Assembly: GCF_003987135.1 (NCBI RefSeq)
Contig: NZ_PIPJ01000004.1
Location: 62,001 to 126,000 of the forward strand
From: Aliidiomarina iranensis
Lineage (GTDB): Bacteria; Pseudomonadota; Gammaproteobacteria; Enterobacterales; Alteromonadaceae
Direction of reading: 5' to 3'
Length of the DNA: 64,000 bases
The notes beneath the pieces are model-generated. The model saw nothing but the letters and a program-made list of their open reading frames with translations. It made no database searches and had not been told where the DNA came from. Below, piece after piece: positions 1-9,140 of the stretch. Numbering within the stretch: position 1 is the stretch's first letter; each line of letters starts with the position of its first letter. A program made the translations under genes and the position numbers.

Positions 1-1301
1 GATATGCGGGCGCAGGTGCCCTGAGGTTCGTTGGGAAAAACTTCCAACGTTAATTCGTAGCTTTGTAAAATATCGATCACAATAGCGAGGCCCAAACCGT
101 ATCCTTCGGCTCGCTGGTCCAAGCGTTGGCCCCGCTTGAGCATCAGTTCACGCTTGGCTTCCGGTATCCCGGGGCCATCGTCGCAAACCAGTAATTCATT
201 GTTTTTGAAGGTTACCGATACATCAGAGATCGCATGGTTCAAAGCATTTTCAACAAGGTTCCCAACAACTTCTTGTAAATCCTGTGCATCTAAAAAAGAG
301 CTTTGGATTTCAGCAATTGCTACAGAAAGCCGAATCCCCTTGCGCTGTGCAATTACTTGAAGGCCTTTAAACACCGGATTTAAAGCCGGAAGCACCTGTA
401 TTTTTTCGCGGGGGTTATGTTTTCCCGCCGCACTTGCCCGCGCCAAGTGGTGATGAATCGCCTCATTCATGCGGGTGATTTCAACCAACCATTCATCACC
501 AGTAGCCCCGCTATCAGGCACTTTCTGCGCGCGCTCCGCATAGCTTTGCAGAACCGCTAACGGTGTTTTCAACGCATGCGCCAAATTGCCTGCCGTTAAT
601 CGCGAGTTTTCCAGTAGCTTTTCATTCCGTTCTATTGCTCGGTGAATCGCCTCGGCTAACGCTTTTAATTCGCTTGGCAAGTGCATATCAGGCGGAATAT
701 TTTCATTGGCCTGTAAGCGCTCAACTCGCTTTTGCAGGAATCGCAATGGCCTTAATGCCCATTGAATTTGTAAGGCAAAAAGGAGAAACAGTAATGCAGC
801 AAAAAGTAAGAAACTGCCGAGCGCCAGCCATTCGAAATAATCCAAACTATCTTCTATTTCTTGCTGATTGCCAGCCACCACAACGCGAATCGGAAAATCA
901 TGGTTAACCCGCCGCACCGTTCGATACATAACCCGTAATTGCTGTGCATTTGGCCCTTGTAGAACCGTAATTCCGCTACGCTCTTGGGTTTCAAGGGCAA
1001 GATTTTGATCATACAGGCTTTGCGATCGAAACAAAGTTTCGTTTTCATCATCAATTTGCCAATACCAACCAGATGAAAGTTGCCGAAACCGAGAATCGCC
1101 TAGCCTATCTTCCCAAGTAAGCTCACCGAGCTCATTTTCATCTAAATTAGCAATAGCAACATTTAAAATAGATTCTAATCGGGCATCGAATGATTCCGTT
1201 ACCGCTACTCGCGCAGAATTTACTAAAAGGTAGCCAATAATAGGCGTAACTATGAGCACAAGCGCTAACGCTGATAATAAAAAGCGCCGATGCAAGCTCA
1301 T
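1..1301 (-). CDS. Sensor histidine kinase, PhoQ/QseC-like (3' end cut by window edge)
   Basis: I translated the minus strand from the ATG at 1301; the frame stays open to base 1. The product is an inner-membrane two-component sensor kinase. It has an N-terminal membrane segment (about residues 8-28), a periplasmic sensor region, and a second membrane segment near residues 165-185 followed by a HAMP-like linker. The H-box reads NLAHALKTPLAVL with phospho-acceptor His near residue 242; the 'LAHALKTPLAVL' form is typical of PhoQ-type kinases. The N-box (GNLVENALNH), G1 (DDGPGIP) and G2 (GYGLGLAIV) ATP-binding motifs are all present, so only the extreme C-terminus is missing. The start overlaps the regulator stop by ATGA, indicating translational coupling. 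The ligand cannot be read from the sequence; PhoQ relatives sense divalent cations or peptides. Confidence 0.9.
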   Translation of the reverse strand, partial: MSLHRRFLLSALALVLIVTPIIGYLLVNSARVAVTESFDARLESILNVAIANLDENELGELTWEDRLGDSRFRQLSSGWYWQIDDENETLFRSQSLYDQNLALETQERSGITVLQGPNAQQLRVMYRTVRRVNHDFPIRVVVAGNQQEIEDSLDYFEWLALGSFLLFAALLFLLFALQIQWALRPLRFLQKRVERLQANENIPPDMHLPSELKALAEAIHRAIERNEKLLENSRLTAGNLAHALKTPLAVLQSYAERAQKVPDSGATGDEWLVEITRMNEAIHHHLARASAAGKHNPREKIQVLPALNPVFKGLQVIAQRKGIRLSVAIAEIQSSFLDAQDLQEVVGNLVENALNHAISDVSVTFKNNELLVCDDGPGIPEAKRELMLKRGQRLDQRAEGYGLGLAIVIDILQSYELTLEVFPNEPQGTCARI

Positions 1302-1969
1302 AGCTGGCTTTCATCCTGAACAATTCGGTACCCTTGCCCACGCAAGGTTTCAATGAATTGATCGCCCAATTTTCGCCGTAATCGCCCAATTTGCACATCA
1401 ATCACATTTGAATCAGGCTCTTTATCACGATCATACACTTGCTCTACTAATTCAACACGTGAAACCACTCGCGGCATGGCGTGCAGCAAGTAACTCAGCA
1501 GCCGCAGTTCTTGCGCGGTTAGGTTTACCGGCAAACCATCGCGGGTTACCACACCACTATGGGTATCGTAAACAACTGCGCCGGCTTGCAATTTGGGGTG
1601 GCTATGACCATAACTTCGGCGCAGTAACGCCCGCAGGCGAAACACGAGTTCAGCATGAGAGAACGGTTTCGTAAGGTAATCGTCAGCCCCGGCTGTAAAG
1701 CTATCGGCTTTATCAGCCCAACGAGAGCGGGCGGTAAGCACTAAAATGGGTACGGAAATATCAGCACGGCGCCATCTATCAATGAGTTGCACACCATCGC
1801 CATCGGGTAGCCCCAAATCCAAGAGCACAGCTTTGATATCCTCGGTGCTCAACAAAAAATCGGCCTGCTCTGCTTTTGTTGCATGCTCCACAATAAAACC
1901 TGCTTCATCAAGGGTGCGCATAATCACGCGTGCAAGGGCTTTATCATCTTCTACCAACAAAAGCTTCAT
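1298..1969 (-). CDS. OmpR/PhoB-family response regulator
   Basis: 223-residue DNA-binding response regulator. The N-terminal receiver domain has the acidic pocket (VEDD, residues 6-9), phospho-acceptor Asp51 in the LLDLGLPDGDG stretch and the conserved Lys in TKPFS near residue 101. The C-terminal winged helix (about 125-220) ends with the usual RLRRKLG...RGQGYRI pattern. It overlaps the downstream kinase by 4 bases and the upstream PepSY gene by 4 bases, so PepSY, regulator and kinase form one operon in that order. The pairing resembles PhoP-PhoQ arrangements of marine gammaproteobacteria. Target genes are unknown; the divergent exported protein at 2508-2954 is a natural candidate (inference). 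Confidence 0.93.
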   Translation of the reverse strand: MKLLLVEDDKALARVIMRTLDEAGFIVEHATKAEQADFLLSTEDIKAVLLDLGLPDGDGVQLIDRWRRADISVPILVLTARSRWADKADSFTAGADDYLTKPFSHAELVFRLRALLRRSYGHSHPKLQAGAVVYDTHSGVVTRDGLPVNLTAQELRLLSYLLHAMPRVVSRVELVEQVYDRDKEPDSNVIDVQIGRLRRKLGDQFIETLRGQGYRIVQDESQL

Positions 1970-2325
1970 GGTTTATCCCTCTCAAGCTTGCGAATATTGA
2001 TTCCCTTCATCCAAAATAGCTCACCCGTGCGCGCATTAAAGTGAAATTCAACTATTTGATCATCATTTCCAAGCCAGGTTACTTCGTAGATCAAAAGGCC
2101 ATCATCGTTATCAAGTTCAATGGTGAGCATTCGCCCGTAATATTTCTTTTCTAAATATTCCTGAATTTGTTGCGGCGGCACACGCTCTTGCTCTGCGAGC
2201 ACCAGCAAAGCCGAATTCTGCATGGCATTTAAGATTGTATTTGGCATTGCCTGTGCTGTGCTGGTGGCAAAACTTAATGTCACCACCATAGCGAATACAC
2301 TGCAAAAAACGCGTAAACAACTCAT
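1966..2325 (-). CDS. Exported PepSY-domain protein
   Basis: 119-residue protein with a clear Sec signal peptide (hydrophobic stretch about residues 6-22, cleavage after the AQA motif). The mature part has a PepSY-like fold signature: a helix with 'VPPQQIQEYLEKKYYG', then beta strands ending in 'EFHFNARTGELFWMKG', the pattern that usually closes a PepSY repeat. PepSY proteins sit in the periplasm and are thought to modulate proteases or sensor kinases. First gene of the PepSY-regulator-kinase operon, overlapping the regulator start by ATGA, so it may be an accessory sensor for the kinase (inference). Confidence 0.8.
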   Translation of the reverse strand: MSCLRVFCSVFAMVVTLSFATSTAQAMPNTILNAMQNSALLVLAEQERVPPQQIQEYLEKKYYGRMLTIELDNDDGLLIYEVTWLGNDDQIVEFHFNARTGELFWMKGINIRKLERDKP

Positions 2326-2507
2326 ACAAACTCCTTTGTAAACACTATGCTGATATTAGCGACATATAATGCCAGAGCAAACATGAACACAAGATGAATA
2401 AAATTTTCAGCATTGGGTTAGGTAAGCATTGTTATAACTATTGGCGTCAACCGCAACAAGGGAACTTTACTTGGTTGCAAATGTTCACCAAAAGAGGAAA
2501 CACGACT

Positions 2508-2954
2508 ATGAAAAAAGTAACGTTAAGTATCGCCACCTTAATTCTTGCTGCAAGCGCTTCGGTTTATGCAGTTACGCAGCAAACCACAGAATCGGCTAAT
2601 CATAATCGTTTAATGTCTATTCTGAACGACAATGGCTTTAGCCATGTTACTGAAATCGAATGGGAAAGCCGAGATCGTATTGGCGTAGAAGGTTTTATCG
2701 GCGATGGCTGGTTTGTTGAGCAACGATTCAATAGCAACAATGAAATTGAACGCGATGAACGAGAAAAACTAGTGATATCGCCGTGGGGTATGGAAGCGAG
2801 CCAAGTGCAACAGGCCATTGATCGCGGTGTTGCCGAGGGCATGGTGCGTTTCGATGAACTGGAAGTGAATTCACGCGGGCAAATTGAGCTCGATGGCTAC
2901 AATGCGAATGGCCGCGAAATCGAACTTAAGTTTATGTTGAGCGATTTACAATAA
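2508..2954 (+). CDS. Exported acidic PepSY-like protein, divergent from the two-component operon
   Basis: 148 residues from the ATG at 2508. I prefer this start because an AGAGG Shine-Dalgarno lies 10 bases upstream and the codon opens a textbook signal peptide (MKKVTLSIATLILAASASVYA). An upstream in-frame start at 2394 would bury that signal peptide. The mature protein is acidic and appears to contain two similar halves, each a helix followed by a short beta meander ending in 'VEGFIGDGWFVEQRF' or 'LDGYNANGREIELKF', reminiscent of PepSY or YpeB-like repeats. It faces the two-component operon across a shared intergenic region, suggesting regulation by it. The exact family is not certain. Confidence 0.75.
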   Translation: MKKVTLSIATLILAASASVYAVTQQTTESANHNRLMSILNDNGFSHVTEIEWESRDRIGVEGFIGDGWFVEQRFNSNNEIERDEREKLVISPWGMEASQVQQAIDRGVAEGMVRFDELEVNSRGQIELDGYNANGREIELKFMLSDLQ

Positions 2955-2975
2955 CGCGGTAGTAAAAACATTGGT

Positions 2976-3010
2976 AAAAAAGCCGAGGTCACCCCGATCT
3001 CGGCTTTTTT
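2976..3010 (+). terminator. Rho-independent terminator after the exported protein
   Basis: Perfect 7-bp stem AGCCGAG (2981-2987) / CTCGGCT (2999-3005), preceded by five A and followed by five T. It lies 26 bases after the stop codon at 2954. Confidence 0.85.
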
Positions 3011-3176
3011 ATACCAGCACTGAGCTTCTAACCTAACTTATAAGTGCCAATTGGTAGCTTTCTGCGCATGAACATTGCTGGCCGCCTACACCCTAGACCC
3101 TACACCAATACGCATAAACTTGTAACTGCAGTGAAATAGCGTTATTTTTTCAACAACTGCTGAGGAGTACGCCATC

Positions 3177-3494
3177 ATGATTCGCACCATGCCGGAAAAG
3201 TTTTCAAGCTTTAAAGAGTTTTATCCTTATTACCTGCAAGAGCACAAAAACCGCACAAGCAGGCGTTTGCACGTGATCGGCAGTGTGTTGGTTTTAGTGA
3301 TTATTGCCACCGCTATCGCAAGCAGCAACTGGGCACTGCTCTGGTTGGTGCCTTTAGTGGGTTATGGTTTTGCTTGGGTGGGGCATTTCTTTTTCGAAAA
3401 AAATAAGCCTGCCACCTTTAAGCATCCTTTATATAGCTTAATGGGCGATTGGGTGATGTTGAAAGACGTACTCACCGGCCGGCTCCCATGGTGA
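3177..3494 (+). CDS. DUF962 / Mpo1-like membrane protein
   Basis: 105 residues. It shows the signature layout of the DUF962 (Mpo1) family: an N-terminal 'FYPYYLQEHKN' segment, 'RRLHVIGS' leading into a first transmembrane helix, a second helix, and 'GHFFFEKNKPATFKHPLYSLMGDW'. The conserved His residues in these motifs correspond to the iron-ligand set proposed for yeast Mpo1, a dioxygenase acting on 2-hydroxy fatty acids. Whether the bacterial protein has this activity is not established. A GAGGAG ribosome-binding site lies about 10 bases before the chosen ATG; a second in-frame ATG at 3189 is a less likely alternative. The gene is 11 bases ahead of the ChaC-like gene and probably co-transcribed. 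Confidence 0.85.
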   Translation: MIRTMPEKFSSFKEFYPYYLQEHKNRTSRRLHVIGSVLVLVIIATAIASSNWALLWLVPLVGYGFAWVGHFFFEKNKPATFKHPLYSLMGDWVMLKDVLTGRLPW

Positions 3495-3505
3495 GTGCCG
3501 TTTAG

Positions 3506-4087
3506 ATGTCGCATAACACAATTTTAGAAAACCAAAAGCGGCAACCACTGGACCATCTCGATTCCGTGTGGCTGTTTGGGTACGGCTCGCTAATTTACAA
3601 AGCCGATTTTCCCTATCTGCAACGAAAACCGGCGCGCATTCATGGTTGGCAACGGCGCTTTTGGCAGGGTTCCCACGATCACCGCGGCACACCCGAGCAT
3701 CCCGGCCGGGTAGCTACCTTAATTGAAGCGCCCGCGGAAAGTTGTGTGGGCATGGCTTATGAGGTAACGCCGGATGTTTTTGCTCATCTTGATCACCGCG
3801 AAAAAAATGGCTATTTACGCTTTTTCACTGAATTTGAGTGGCTCGATAATGATGGTGCCGTTGAAGGCTTAGTGTATGTAGCCGGGCCGGATAATGCCGC
3901 CTACCTAGGGCAAGCAAGCGAAGCCGATATTGCCGAGCACATTGCCGGTGCAACCGGCCCAAGTGGGCCAAATAGTGAATACTTACTGAAGCTGGCCGAG
4001 GCTTTACGGGAACTCAAGGTAAACGACCCCCACGTTTTTGCTATCGAATCAGCCTTGCAAGCACTGCCAAGCAGGCGCTTAGGTTGA
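3506..4087 (+). CDS. chaC: Gamma-glutamylcyclotransferase, ChaC family
   Basis: 193 residues. Glutathione-specific gamma-glutamylcyclotransferase of the ChaC type, converting glutathione to 5-oxoproline and Cys-Gly in the cytoplasm. Evidence: the N-terminal substrate loop YGSLIY (residues 26-31), the basic 'RIHGWQRRFWQGSHDHRGTPEHPGRVATL' region diagnostic of ChaC rather than GGCT/GGACT proteins, and the catalytic glutamate (E99) in 'DHREKNGY'. Length is close to the family norm. Its last 9 bases overlap the 3' end of the convergent LacI-type gene. Confidence 0.9.
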   Translation: MSHNTILENQKRQPLDHLDSVWLFGYGSLIYKADFPYLQRKPARIHGWQRRFWQGSHDHRGTPEHPGRVATLIEAPAESCVGMAYEVTPDVFAHLDHREKNGYLRFFTEFEWLDNDGAVEGLVYVAGPDNAAYLGQASEADIAEHIAGATGPSGPNSEYLLKLAEALRELKVNDPHVFAIESALQALPSRRLG

Positions 4088-5068
4088 ATCGCGCACAATA
4101 AGTTGTGGCGCGAACAACACTTCAAGGTCATCAATTGGCCGCTGATACACGCGCTTCAATACCCAACGCGCCGCCATTTCGCCAATTTCGGCCACTGGAT
4201 AATCAATGGTTGTGAGTTTTGGGTAAGTGTAGTGAGAAAAATTAATATTATCGAAGCCAATTACCGCCAATTGCTCCGGAATCGCTAAATCTGCTTCATG
4301 GGCCGCGGTAATTGCGCCAGCGGCCATTTCATCGTTGGCACACACTAAGGCCGTAAATTTTTTACCCTGTGCAAGCAAGTGAGCAAGGCCTTGCTCACCG
4401 CCGGTTTCTTGAAAATCCCCTTCGTAAAAGAGTGTTTTATCTTCTTCAATACCGTAACTCGCTAAGGCGCTTTGATGCCCTGTGTAACGTTCTTCCGCAT
4501 CATGTTTCCACAACGGGCCAGAGATGTAGGCGATATCGCGATGGCCAAGTTGCAACAAGTGCTCCGTAGCTAAGAAGCCACCCTGCTCGTTATCCAAAGT
4601 AATGCAATGCTCGGCGATGCTTGGCACCATTCGGTTGATTAGCACAAAGGGCAAACCCGTGGCTGCTAAATCCTCGAGGTATTTATCGTCTACCGATTCC
4701 ACATGCAAAATCAGAGCATCGCAATTTCGGCTTTGCAAAAACTCAATGCTATCGCGCTCAAGTTCCGCATTACTATGCCCAGCGGCAATAATGACATGCT
4801 TGCCTACAGCTCGAAACTCATTTTCAATACGGCTAAGTAACTCACCATAAAAAGGGCCTCCGAGCTCAGACACAACGATACCGATACTATTAGAACGATT
4901 ACTTGCAAGTGATTGCGCTACCGAGTTTGGCCGATAACCGAGTTCACGCATAGCCGCTTCAACTTTAATTCGCGTTGATTCACGTACCGGTACGGTTTTG
5001 TTGATAACACGGGATACTGTTGCGAGTGATACACCAGCCCGCTCTGATACTTCATAAATGGTAGCCAT
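4079..5068 (-). CDS. LacI-family transcriptional regulator of the beta-glucoside locus
   Basis: 329 residues. The N-terminal LacI helix-turn-helix (residues 1-22: TIYEVSERAGVSLATVSRVIN) and hinge helix (RPNSVAQSLAS) are followed by a periplasmic-binding-protein-like effector domain (about 60-329). It lies 37 bases behind the sugar symporter gene on the same strand, as last gene of the GH1-symporter-regulator operon. Two LacI-type operators with the core GAAAGCGCTT(T/A)C (7816-7831 and 17571-17606) flank the locus and are the likely binding sites (inference from family, placement and palindromic symmetry). The effector is probably a gluco-disaccharide or glucose; the sequence does not decide this. 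Confidence 0.9.
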   Translation of the reverse strand: MATIYEVSERAGVSLATVSRVINKTVPVRESTRIKVEAAMRELGYRPNSVAQSLASNRSNSIGIVVSELGGPFYGELLSRIENEFRAVGKHVIIAAGHSNAELERDSIEFLQSRNCDALILHVESVDDKYLEDLAATGLPFVLINRMVPSIAEHCITLDNEQGGFLATEHLLQLGHRDIAYISGPLWKHDAEERYTGHQSALASYGIEEDKTLFYEGDFQETGGEQGLAHLLAQGKKFTALVCANDEMAAGAITAAHEADLAIPEQLAVIGFDNINFSHYTYPKLTTIDYPVAEIGEMAARWVLKRVYQRPIDDLEVLFAPQLIVRDST

Positions 5069-5105
5069 GGGTTTAAATAATCTCGTTTGCAGCGGTATAT
5101 AATAA

Positions 5106-6425
5106 TTATTGCGCTAGCTCATTAGCAATTTGTTGAACGCGAGCATTATCCAGAGTGTACCTGCGCATTACCCAGGCAACAAGCAACGAGGTGATTGCCG
5201 GCAAGACGGTAAACGCAAATAGAATGCCTAAGCGCGTTGCTTCCGTTTGTTCTTGATTCGGTTCGTATCCGGAAAGCGCCAGCCACCAGCCGGCAATAGC
5301 GCCACCTATAGCGATGCCAATTTTGATAAAAAACACCACTGAAGCATACACTAAACCGGTTGCGCGCACCCCAGAGCTGCGTTGTCCCAGATCAACGGTA
5401 TCCGCAATTTTGGCCCACAACATGGGGGTGGCCATTTGTAGGAAAAAGCACCAGAAAAAATAGAAAACAAAGGCTAATACAATTTGCTCTGGGCCAATCC
5501 AAAAGGCTGCGAGTGAAAATACCGCGGCAATAATTTGCAGTGCTTTGTAGGCTTTTACTTTATCCACATACCGCACCAAAGGCGCGGCCAGGGCACAGCC
5601 AATAATGTTGCCAACCATACCCAAAGAAACAAAAGGGGTAATAAGCTCTTCGCGGCCGAGATAATATTTCACATAGAAAATTGCTAACGTATTTTTTATG
5701 GCGATCCCGCACAGCAACAGAACCGCTACAACCGCTAAGGTTCGCATGGCTGGGTTTTTCCAAACGCTTGCTAATGCTGCTCGGAACCGAAGTTGTTGAT
5801 CAGCGGGGGGATGCACACGCTCTTTTGTACCTAAAAAACACAGAACAAACAGCAACACACCTACGGCACTCATGGCCGCTATGGTAAGTTGATAACCTAA
5901 AGCACGATCTCCGTTACCGAAGAAGTTCACCAACGGCAAGGTGAGCAAGGTAACAATTAAACCGCCCAGCATACCGAACACAAAGCGATAAGATTGAATT
6001 GAAACACGCTCTTGCGGATCGCTGGTAATAGCGCCACCGAGCGCCGAGTAAGGAATGTTAATGGCGGTATAGGCAAGCATGAGCAGGGTATAGGTTACAT
6101 AGGCATAAATAACTTTGCCGGTATCGCCTAAATCAGGTGTGGTGAACGCAAGAATGCTGCACACCGCAAAAGGGATAACGAGCCAAATCAAATAGGGCCG
6201 AAACTGGCCGAAGCGTGAGCGGGTATTATCAGCGAGGTAACCCATGAGAGGGTCGGTTACCGCGTCGAGTAAGCGCACTACTAAGAACATAGTGCCTACC
6301 GTAGCCGCTGAAATACCGAAAATATCGGTGTAAAAAAAGGCTAGGAATAACATCACGGTTTGAAAAATTAAGTTACTTGCTGTGTCGCCAAAGCCGTAAG
6401 CTATTTTTTCTTTCCGTGCGATCAT
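5106..6425 (-). CDS. GPH-family (MelB-like) sugar:cation symporter
   Basis: 439 residues from the ATG at 6425. This start overlaps the GH1 stop codon by ATGA and is therefore preferred over the upstream alternative at 6467. The sequence starts 'EKIAYGFGDTASNL' and carries 'VRLLDAVTDPLMGYLADNTRSRFGQFRPYLIW', the hallmark of the glycoside-pentoside-hexuronide:cation symporters (MelB, XynB-type). About twelve hydrophobic segments are visible. It probably imports beta-gluco-oligosaccharides (laminaribiose or cellobiose) into the cytoplasm for the coupled GH1 enzyme; the substrate is inferred from context. Confidence 0.9.
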   Translation of the reverse strand: MIARKEKIAYGFGDTASNLIFQTVMLFLAFFYTDIFGISAATVGTMFLVVRLLDAVTDPLMGYLADNTRSRFGQFRPYLIWLVIPFAVCSILAFTTPDLGDTGKVIYAYVTYTLLMLAYTAINIPYSALGGAITSDPQERVSIQSYRFVFGMLGGLIVTLLTLPLVNFFGNGDRALGYQLTIAAMSAVGVLLFVLCFLGTKERVHPPADQQLRFRAALASVWKNPAMRTLAVVAVLLLCGIAIKNTLAIFYVKYYLGREELITPFVSLGMVGNIIGCALAAPLVRYVDKVKAYKALQIIAAVFSLAAFWIGPEQIVLAFVFYFFWCFFLQMATPMLWAKIADTVDLGQRSSGVRATGLVYASVVFFIKIGIAIGGAIAGWWLALSGYEPNQEQTEATRLGILFAFTVLPAITSLLVAWVMRRYTLDNARVQQIANELAQ

Positions 6426-7783
6426 AATACTTCCGCCGCCTCGATATTTAATTTCCGAGCATGCCAAAACTGCCGCAAGGCGCGGGCACTATCTTTTAAA
6501 ATGCGCTGTTGGTTATCAAAGTTCACATGCACAATCCCAAATCGCTGAGTATAGCCCTCGGCCCACTCAAAGTTATCCAGTAAGCTCCACGCAAAATAAC
6601 CTTTTATCTCAATACCTTGCTCAAGGCAATTATGCACGGCTAACAAGTGGCCATTATAGTAATCGATTCGAGCCGCATCATGTACTTGATTATCAATCAC
6701 CTCATCAGGAAATGCCGCACCGTTTTCGGTGATATAGATAGGTGGCAAGTTGCCCATAGCGGCTTTAAGCTGGGTAAGAACTTCCGTGAGCCCTTGCGGA
6801 TAAATTTCCCAGCCCATGGTGGTTAACGGCGGTTCACTTGGTGGTACATCAGAAAACCAGCCATTTTTATCCCTAAATACGGTTCGAGTGTAATAATTCA
6901 CACCCAAAAAATCGATGGGTTGAGAAATAATAGCCATATCGCCATCATCTATAATCGGCCATTCATCATCGGCAAGTGGCACTGGCAACTCAGGGTAAGT
7001 GCCCGCAAGTAACGGCTGCAAATACCAAAGATTGTGATAGGCGTGCGCCATAGCTGCCGCCCGTTGATCCGCAGCGCTCTCACTTGCGGGGAAACATGGG
7101 CTAAAGTTAAGCACAATTCCGTGTTCAGCCTTTGGTGCGTGCTTGCGGAGAATGGGTAACGCTAAACCATGCGCTAACAACAAATTATGAGCCGCTTGCC
7201 GGCCTTGTTTCCGGCTTCTTTTTCCAGGCGCATGAATACCCGCTTCGTAGCTTAAATAAGCACTGCAAAAAGGTTCGTTTAACGTGGCGTAGCTGGCTAC
7301 TTTATCGCCCAATGCTTTTACAACCACCTCCGCATACTCAGCAAATTTATACGCGGTTTCGCGGTTTACCCAACCGCCCTGATCTTCAAGGTACTGGGGC
7401 AAATCCCAATGATATAGGGTAACGTGCGAGGCTATCCCTAAGGTTGCAAGAGTGTTAACTAGGTTCACATAGAAACCTAAGCCAGCAGAATTAATACTGC
7501 CATTTGCATTAATTACTCGGCCCCAGGCAATTGAAAAGCGATAAGCATCAACACCTAAGCTTGCAATCAAATCAACATCTTCGCGCCAGCGCTTTACATG
7601 CTCACAAGCAATTAGGCCGTTGCTGCCATCTTTAATGCGCCCCGGTTGCGCACAAAAAGTATCCCAAATACTTGGTTCACGCTCGTTGGCAGCCCCCTCA
7701 ATTTGAAAAGATGAGGTAGCAACACCGAACACAAACTCGTTCGAGAGTAATTTTGAATGTTTTGGTAGGTTTATTTTTTTCAT
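6422..7783 (-). CDS. GH1 beta-glucosidase (cytoplasmic)
   Basis: 453 residues, family-typical length, from the ATG at 7783 (an upstream TTG at 7804 has no better ribosome-binding site). Glycoside hydrolase family 1: N-terminal 'FVFGVATSSFQIEGA', acid/base Glu170 in 'TLNEPF', nucleophile Glu353 in 'YITENGAAF', and the C-terminal 'LLDNFEWAEGYTQRFGI' sugar-binding stretch. No signal peptide, so it acts on imported disaccharides to give glucose. Translationally coupled to the symporter downstream (ATGA overlap). A LacI-type operator lies 33-48 bases upstream of the start. Confidence 0.95.
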   Translation of the reverse strand: MKKINLPKHSKLLSNEFVFGVATSSFQIEGAANEREPSIWDTFCAQPGRIKDGSNGLIACEHVKRWREDVDLIASLGVDAYRFSIAWGRVINANGSINSAGLGFYVNLVNTLATLGIASHVTLYHWDLPQYLEDQGGWVNRETAYKFAEYAEVVVKALGDKVASYATLNEPFCSAYLSYEAGIHAPGKRSRKQGRQAAHNLLLAHGLALPILRKHAPKAEHGIVLNFSPCFPASESAADQRAAAMAHAYHNLWYLQPLLAGTYPELPVPLADDEWPIIDDGDMAIISQPIDFLGVNYYTRTVFRDKNGWFSDVPPSEPPLTTMGWEIYPQGLTEVLTQLKAAMGNLPPIYITENGAAFPDEVIDNQVHDAARIDYYNGHLLAVHNCLEQGIEIKGYFAWSLLDNFEWAEGYTQRFGIVHVNFDNQQRILKDSARALRQFWHARKLNIEAAEVL

Positions 7784-7815
7784 AAAGATTGCGAAACCGT
7801 TCAATTATGCTATAA

Positions 7816-7831
7816 ATGAAAGCGCTTACAT
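7816..7831. promoter_or_regulatory. LacI-type operator between the GH1 and permease operons
   Basis: ATGAAAGC/GCTTACAT, a near-perfect 16-bp palindrome with one mismatch. It matches the core of the larger palindrome at 17571-17606 and sits in the 100-bp divergent promoter region between the GH1 operon and the permease-GH3 operon. Probable site of the LacI regulator at 4079-5068 (inference). Confidence 0.75.
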
Positions 7832-7883
7832 CATAGGCCATAAATATTACTAAGGTCAAAAAAATAATTACACCGAGGCAGTT

Positions 7884-9140
7884 ATGACCCAGAACAACAA
7901 CCAATATCGGTTCGCGCTCACAGCGTTAACCTCACTCTTCTTCATGTGGGGCTTTATTACCTGCATGAATGATATTCTCATTCCTTACTTGCGTTTGCTG
8001 TTTGATTTAAGCTACGCGCAATCGATGCTTATCCAGTTTTGCTTTTTCGGCGCCTACTTTATTGTATCGATTCCCGCGGGTCATTTAATTGGCAAAATCG
8101 GCTATAAATCCGGCATTGTTACCGGCCTAATGGTAGCCGGCGCAGGTTGCTTGTTATTTTACCCAGCCGCCATGATGGAAGTTTACGGTTTATTCCTGTT
8201 TGCACTTTTTATACTCGCATCTGGAGTAACTATTTTGCAGGTTGCGGCGAACCCATACGTTACAGTGCTTGGCGATGCCAGCACAGCATCTAGCCGCCTC
8301 ACCATGACACAAGCATTTAACTCGTTAGGCACTACCGTAGCGCCATTCTTCGGGGCTTGGTTGATTTTTGGGGGTATAGCCGACCCAGAAGTAACCGGCG
8401 TTTCTAACGATACTGTAGCCCTGCCTTATTTCATTTTGGCCGCTACCCTTGTGATTATGGCGATTATCTTCGTATTCCTGAAATTGCCTAACATGGGCCG
8501 AGTAGACCCAGCCGTAGCATTACCGAAAGAAGGTTCAGCCTGGCGGCAACGGCACTTAATGCTGGGCGCACTCGCGATTTTCGTTTACGTGGGTGCAGAA
8601 GTAGGCATTGGCAGCTTTCTCGCCATGTATATTGCACTGCCAGAGATTGGCGATATGAGTGCCTCACGTGCTTCTCACTATATTTCTTGGTATTTCGGTG
8701 GCGCCATGGTGGGCCGTTTCTTAGGCGCCGCGATTATGCAAAAGATTTCCGGCAACCGGGTTTTGGCATTTAATGCGATTGCGGCTGTGCTGTTACTTTT
8801 AACCACCATGACATCTTCTAGCACCTTAGCCATGTGGTCACTTCTGTTTGTTGGTTTATGCAATTCGATTATGTTCCCCACTATCTTTAGCTTAGCCCTA
8901 CAAAATCTTGGCGCTAGCCGTGGCCAGGGCTCTGGCATTTTATGCTTAGCCATTGTTGGTGGCGCCATTGTGCCGTTGGCACAAGGCTTCCTTGCCGATC
9001 AGGTAGGCATTCAAATGTCGTTTATCATTCCATTACTTTGCTATGTTTATATCTTCTATTATGGGCTGCGTGGCTACATTCCGCGTGCCAACAAAATAGA
9101 GCAGCAAACGGAGCAACAAACTCAGCAGGAGGTGGCGTAA
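7884..9140 (+). CDS. FHS-family hexose permease (FucP/GluP-like MFS)
   Basis: 418 residues, about twelve membrane segments. Features of the fucose/glucose-galactose:H+ symporter family: '[18 protein letters not shown]' at the N-terminus, '[16 protein letters not shown]', and '[17 protein letters not shown]' with '[20 protein letters not shown]'. It is placed with the GH3 enzyme (1-base TAATG overlap) and divergent from the GH1 operon. It probably carries glucose set free in the periplasm by GH3 across the inner membrane (inference). The C-terminus ends in a Gln/Glu-rich tail. Confidence 0.9.
   Translation: MTQNNNQYRFALTALTSLFFMWGFITCMNDILIPYLRLLFDLSYAQSMLIQFCFFGAYFIVSIPAGHLIGKIGYKSGIVTGLMVAGAGCLLFYPAAMMEVYGLFLFALFILASGVTILQVAANPYVTVLGDASTASSRLTMTQAFNSLGTTVAPFFGAWLIFGGIADPEVTGVSNDTVALPYFILAATLVIMAIIFVFLKLPNMGRVDPAVALPKEGSAWRQRHLMLGALAIFVYVGAEVGIGSFLAMYIALPEIGDMSASRASHYISWYFGGAMVGRFLGAAIMQKISGNRVLAFNAIAAVLLLLTTMTSSSTLAMWSLLFVGLCNSIMFPTIFSLALQNLGASRGQGSGILCLAIVGGAIVPLAQGFLADQVGIQMSFIIPLLCYVYIFYYGLRGYIPRANKIEQQTEQQTQQEVA

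Noticed and set aside
8942-9139. Longer N-terminus of the GH3 gene
   Set aside because: It overlaps the permease gene by 200 bases and would hide the lipoprotein signal; the start at 9140 has a perfect AGGAGGT site.
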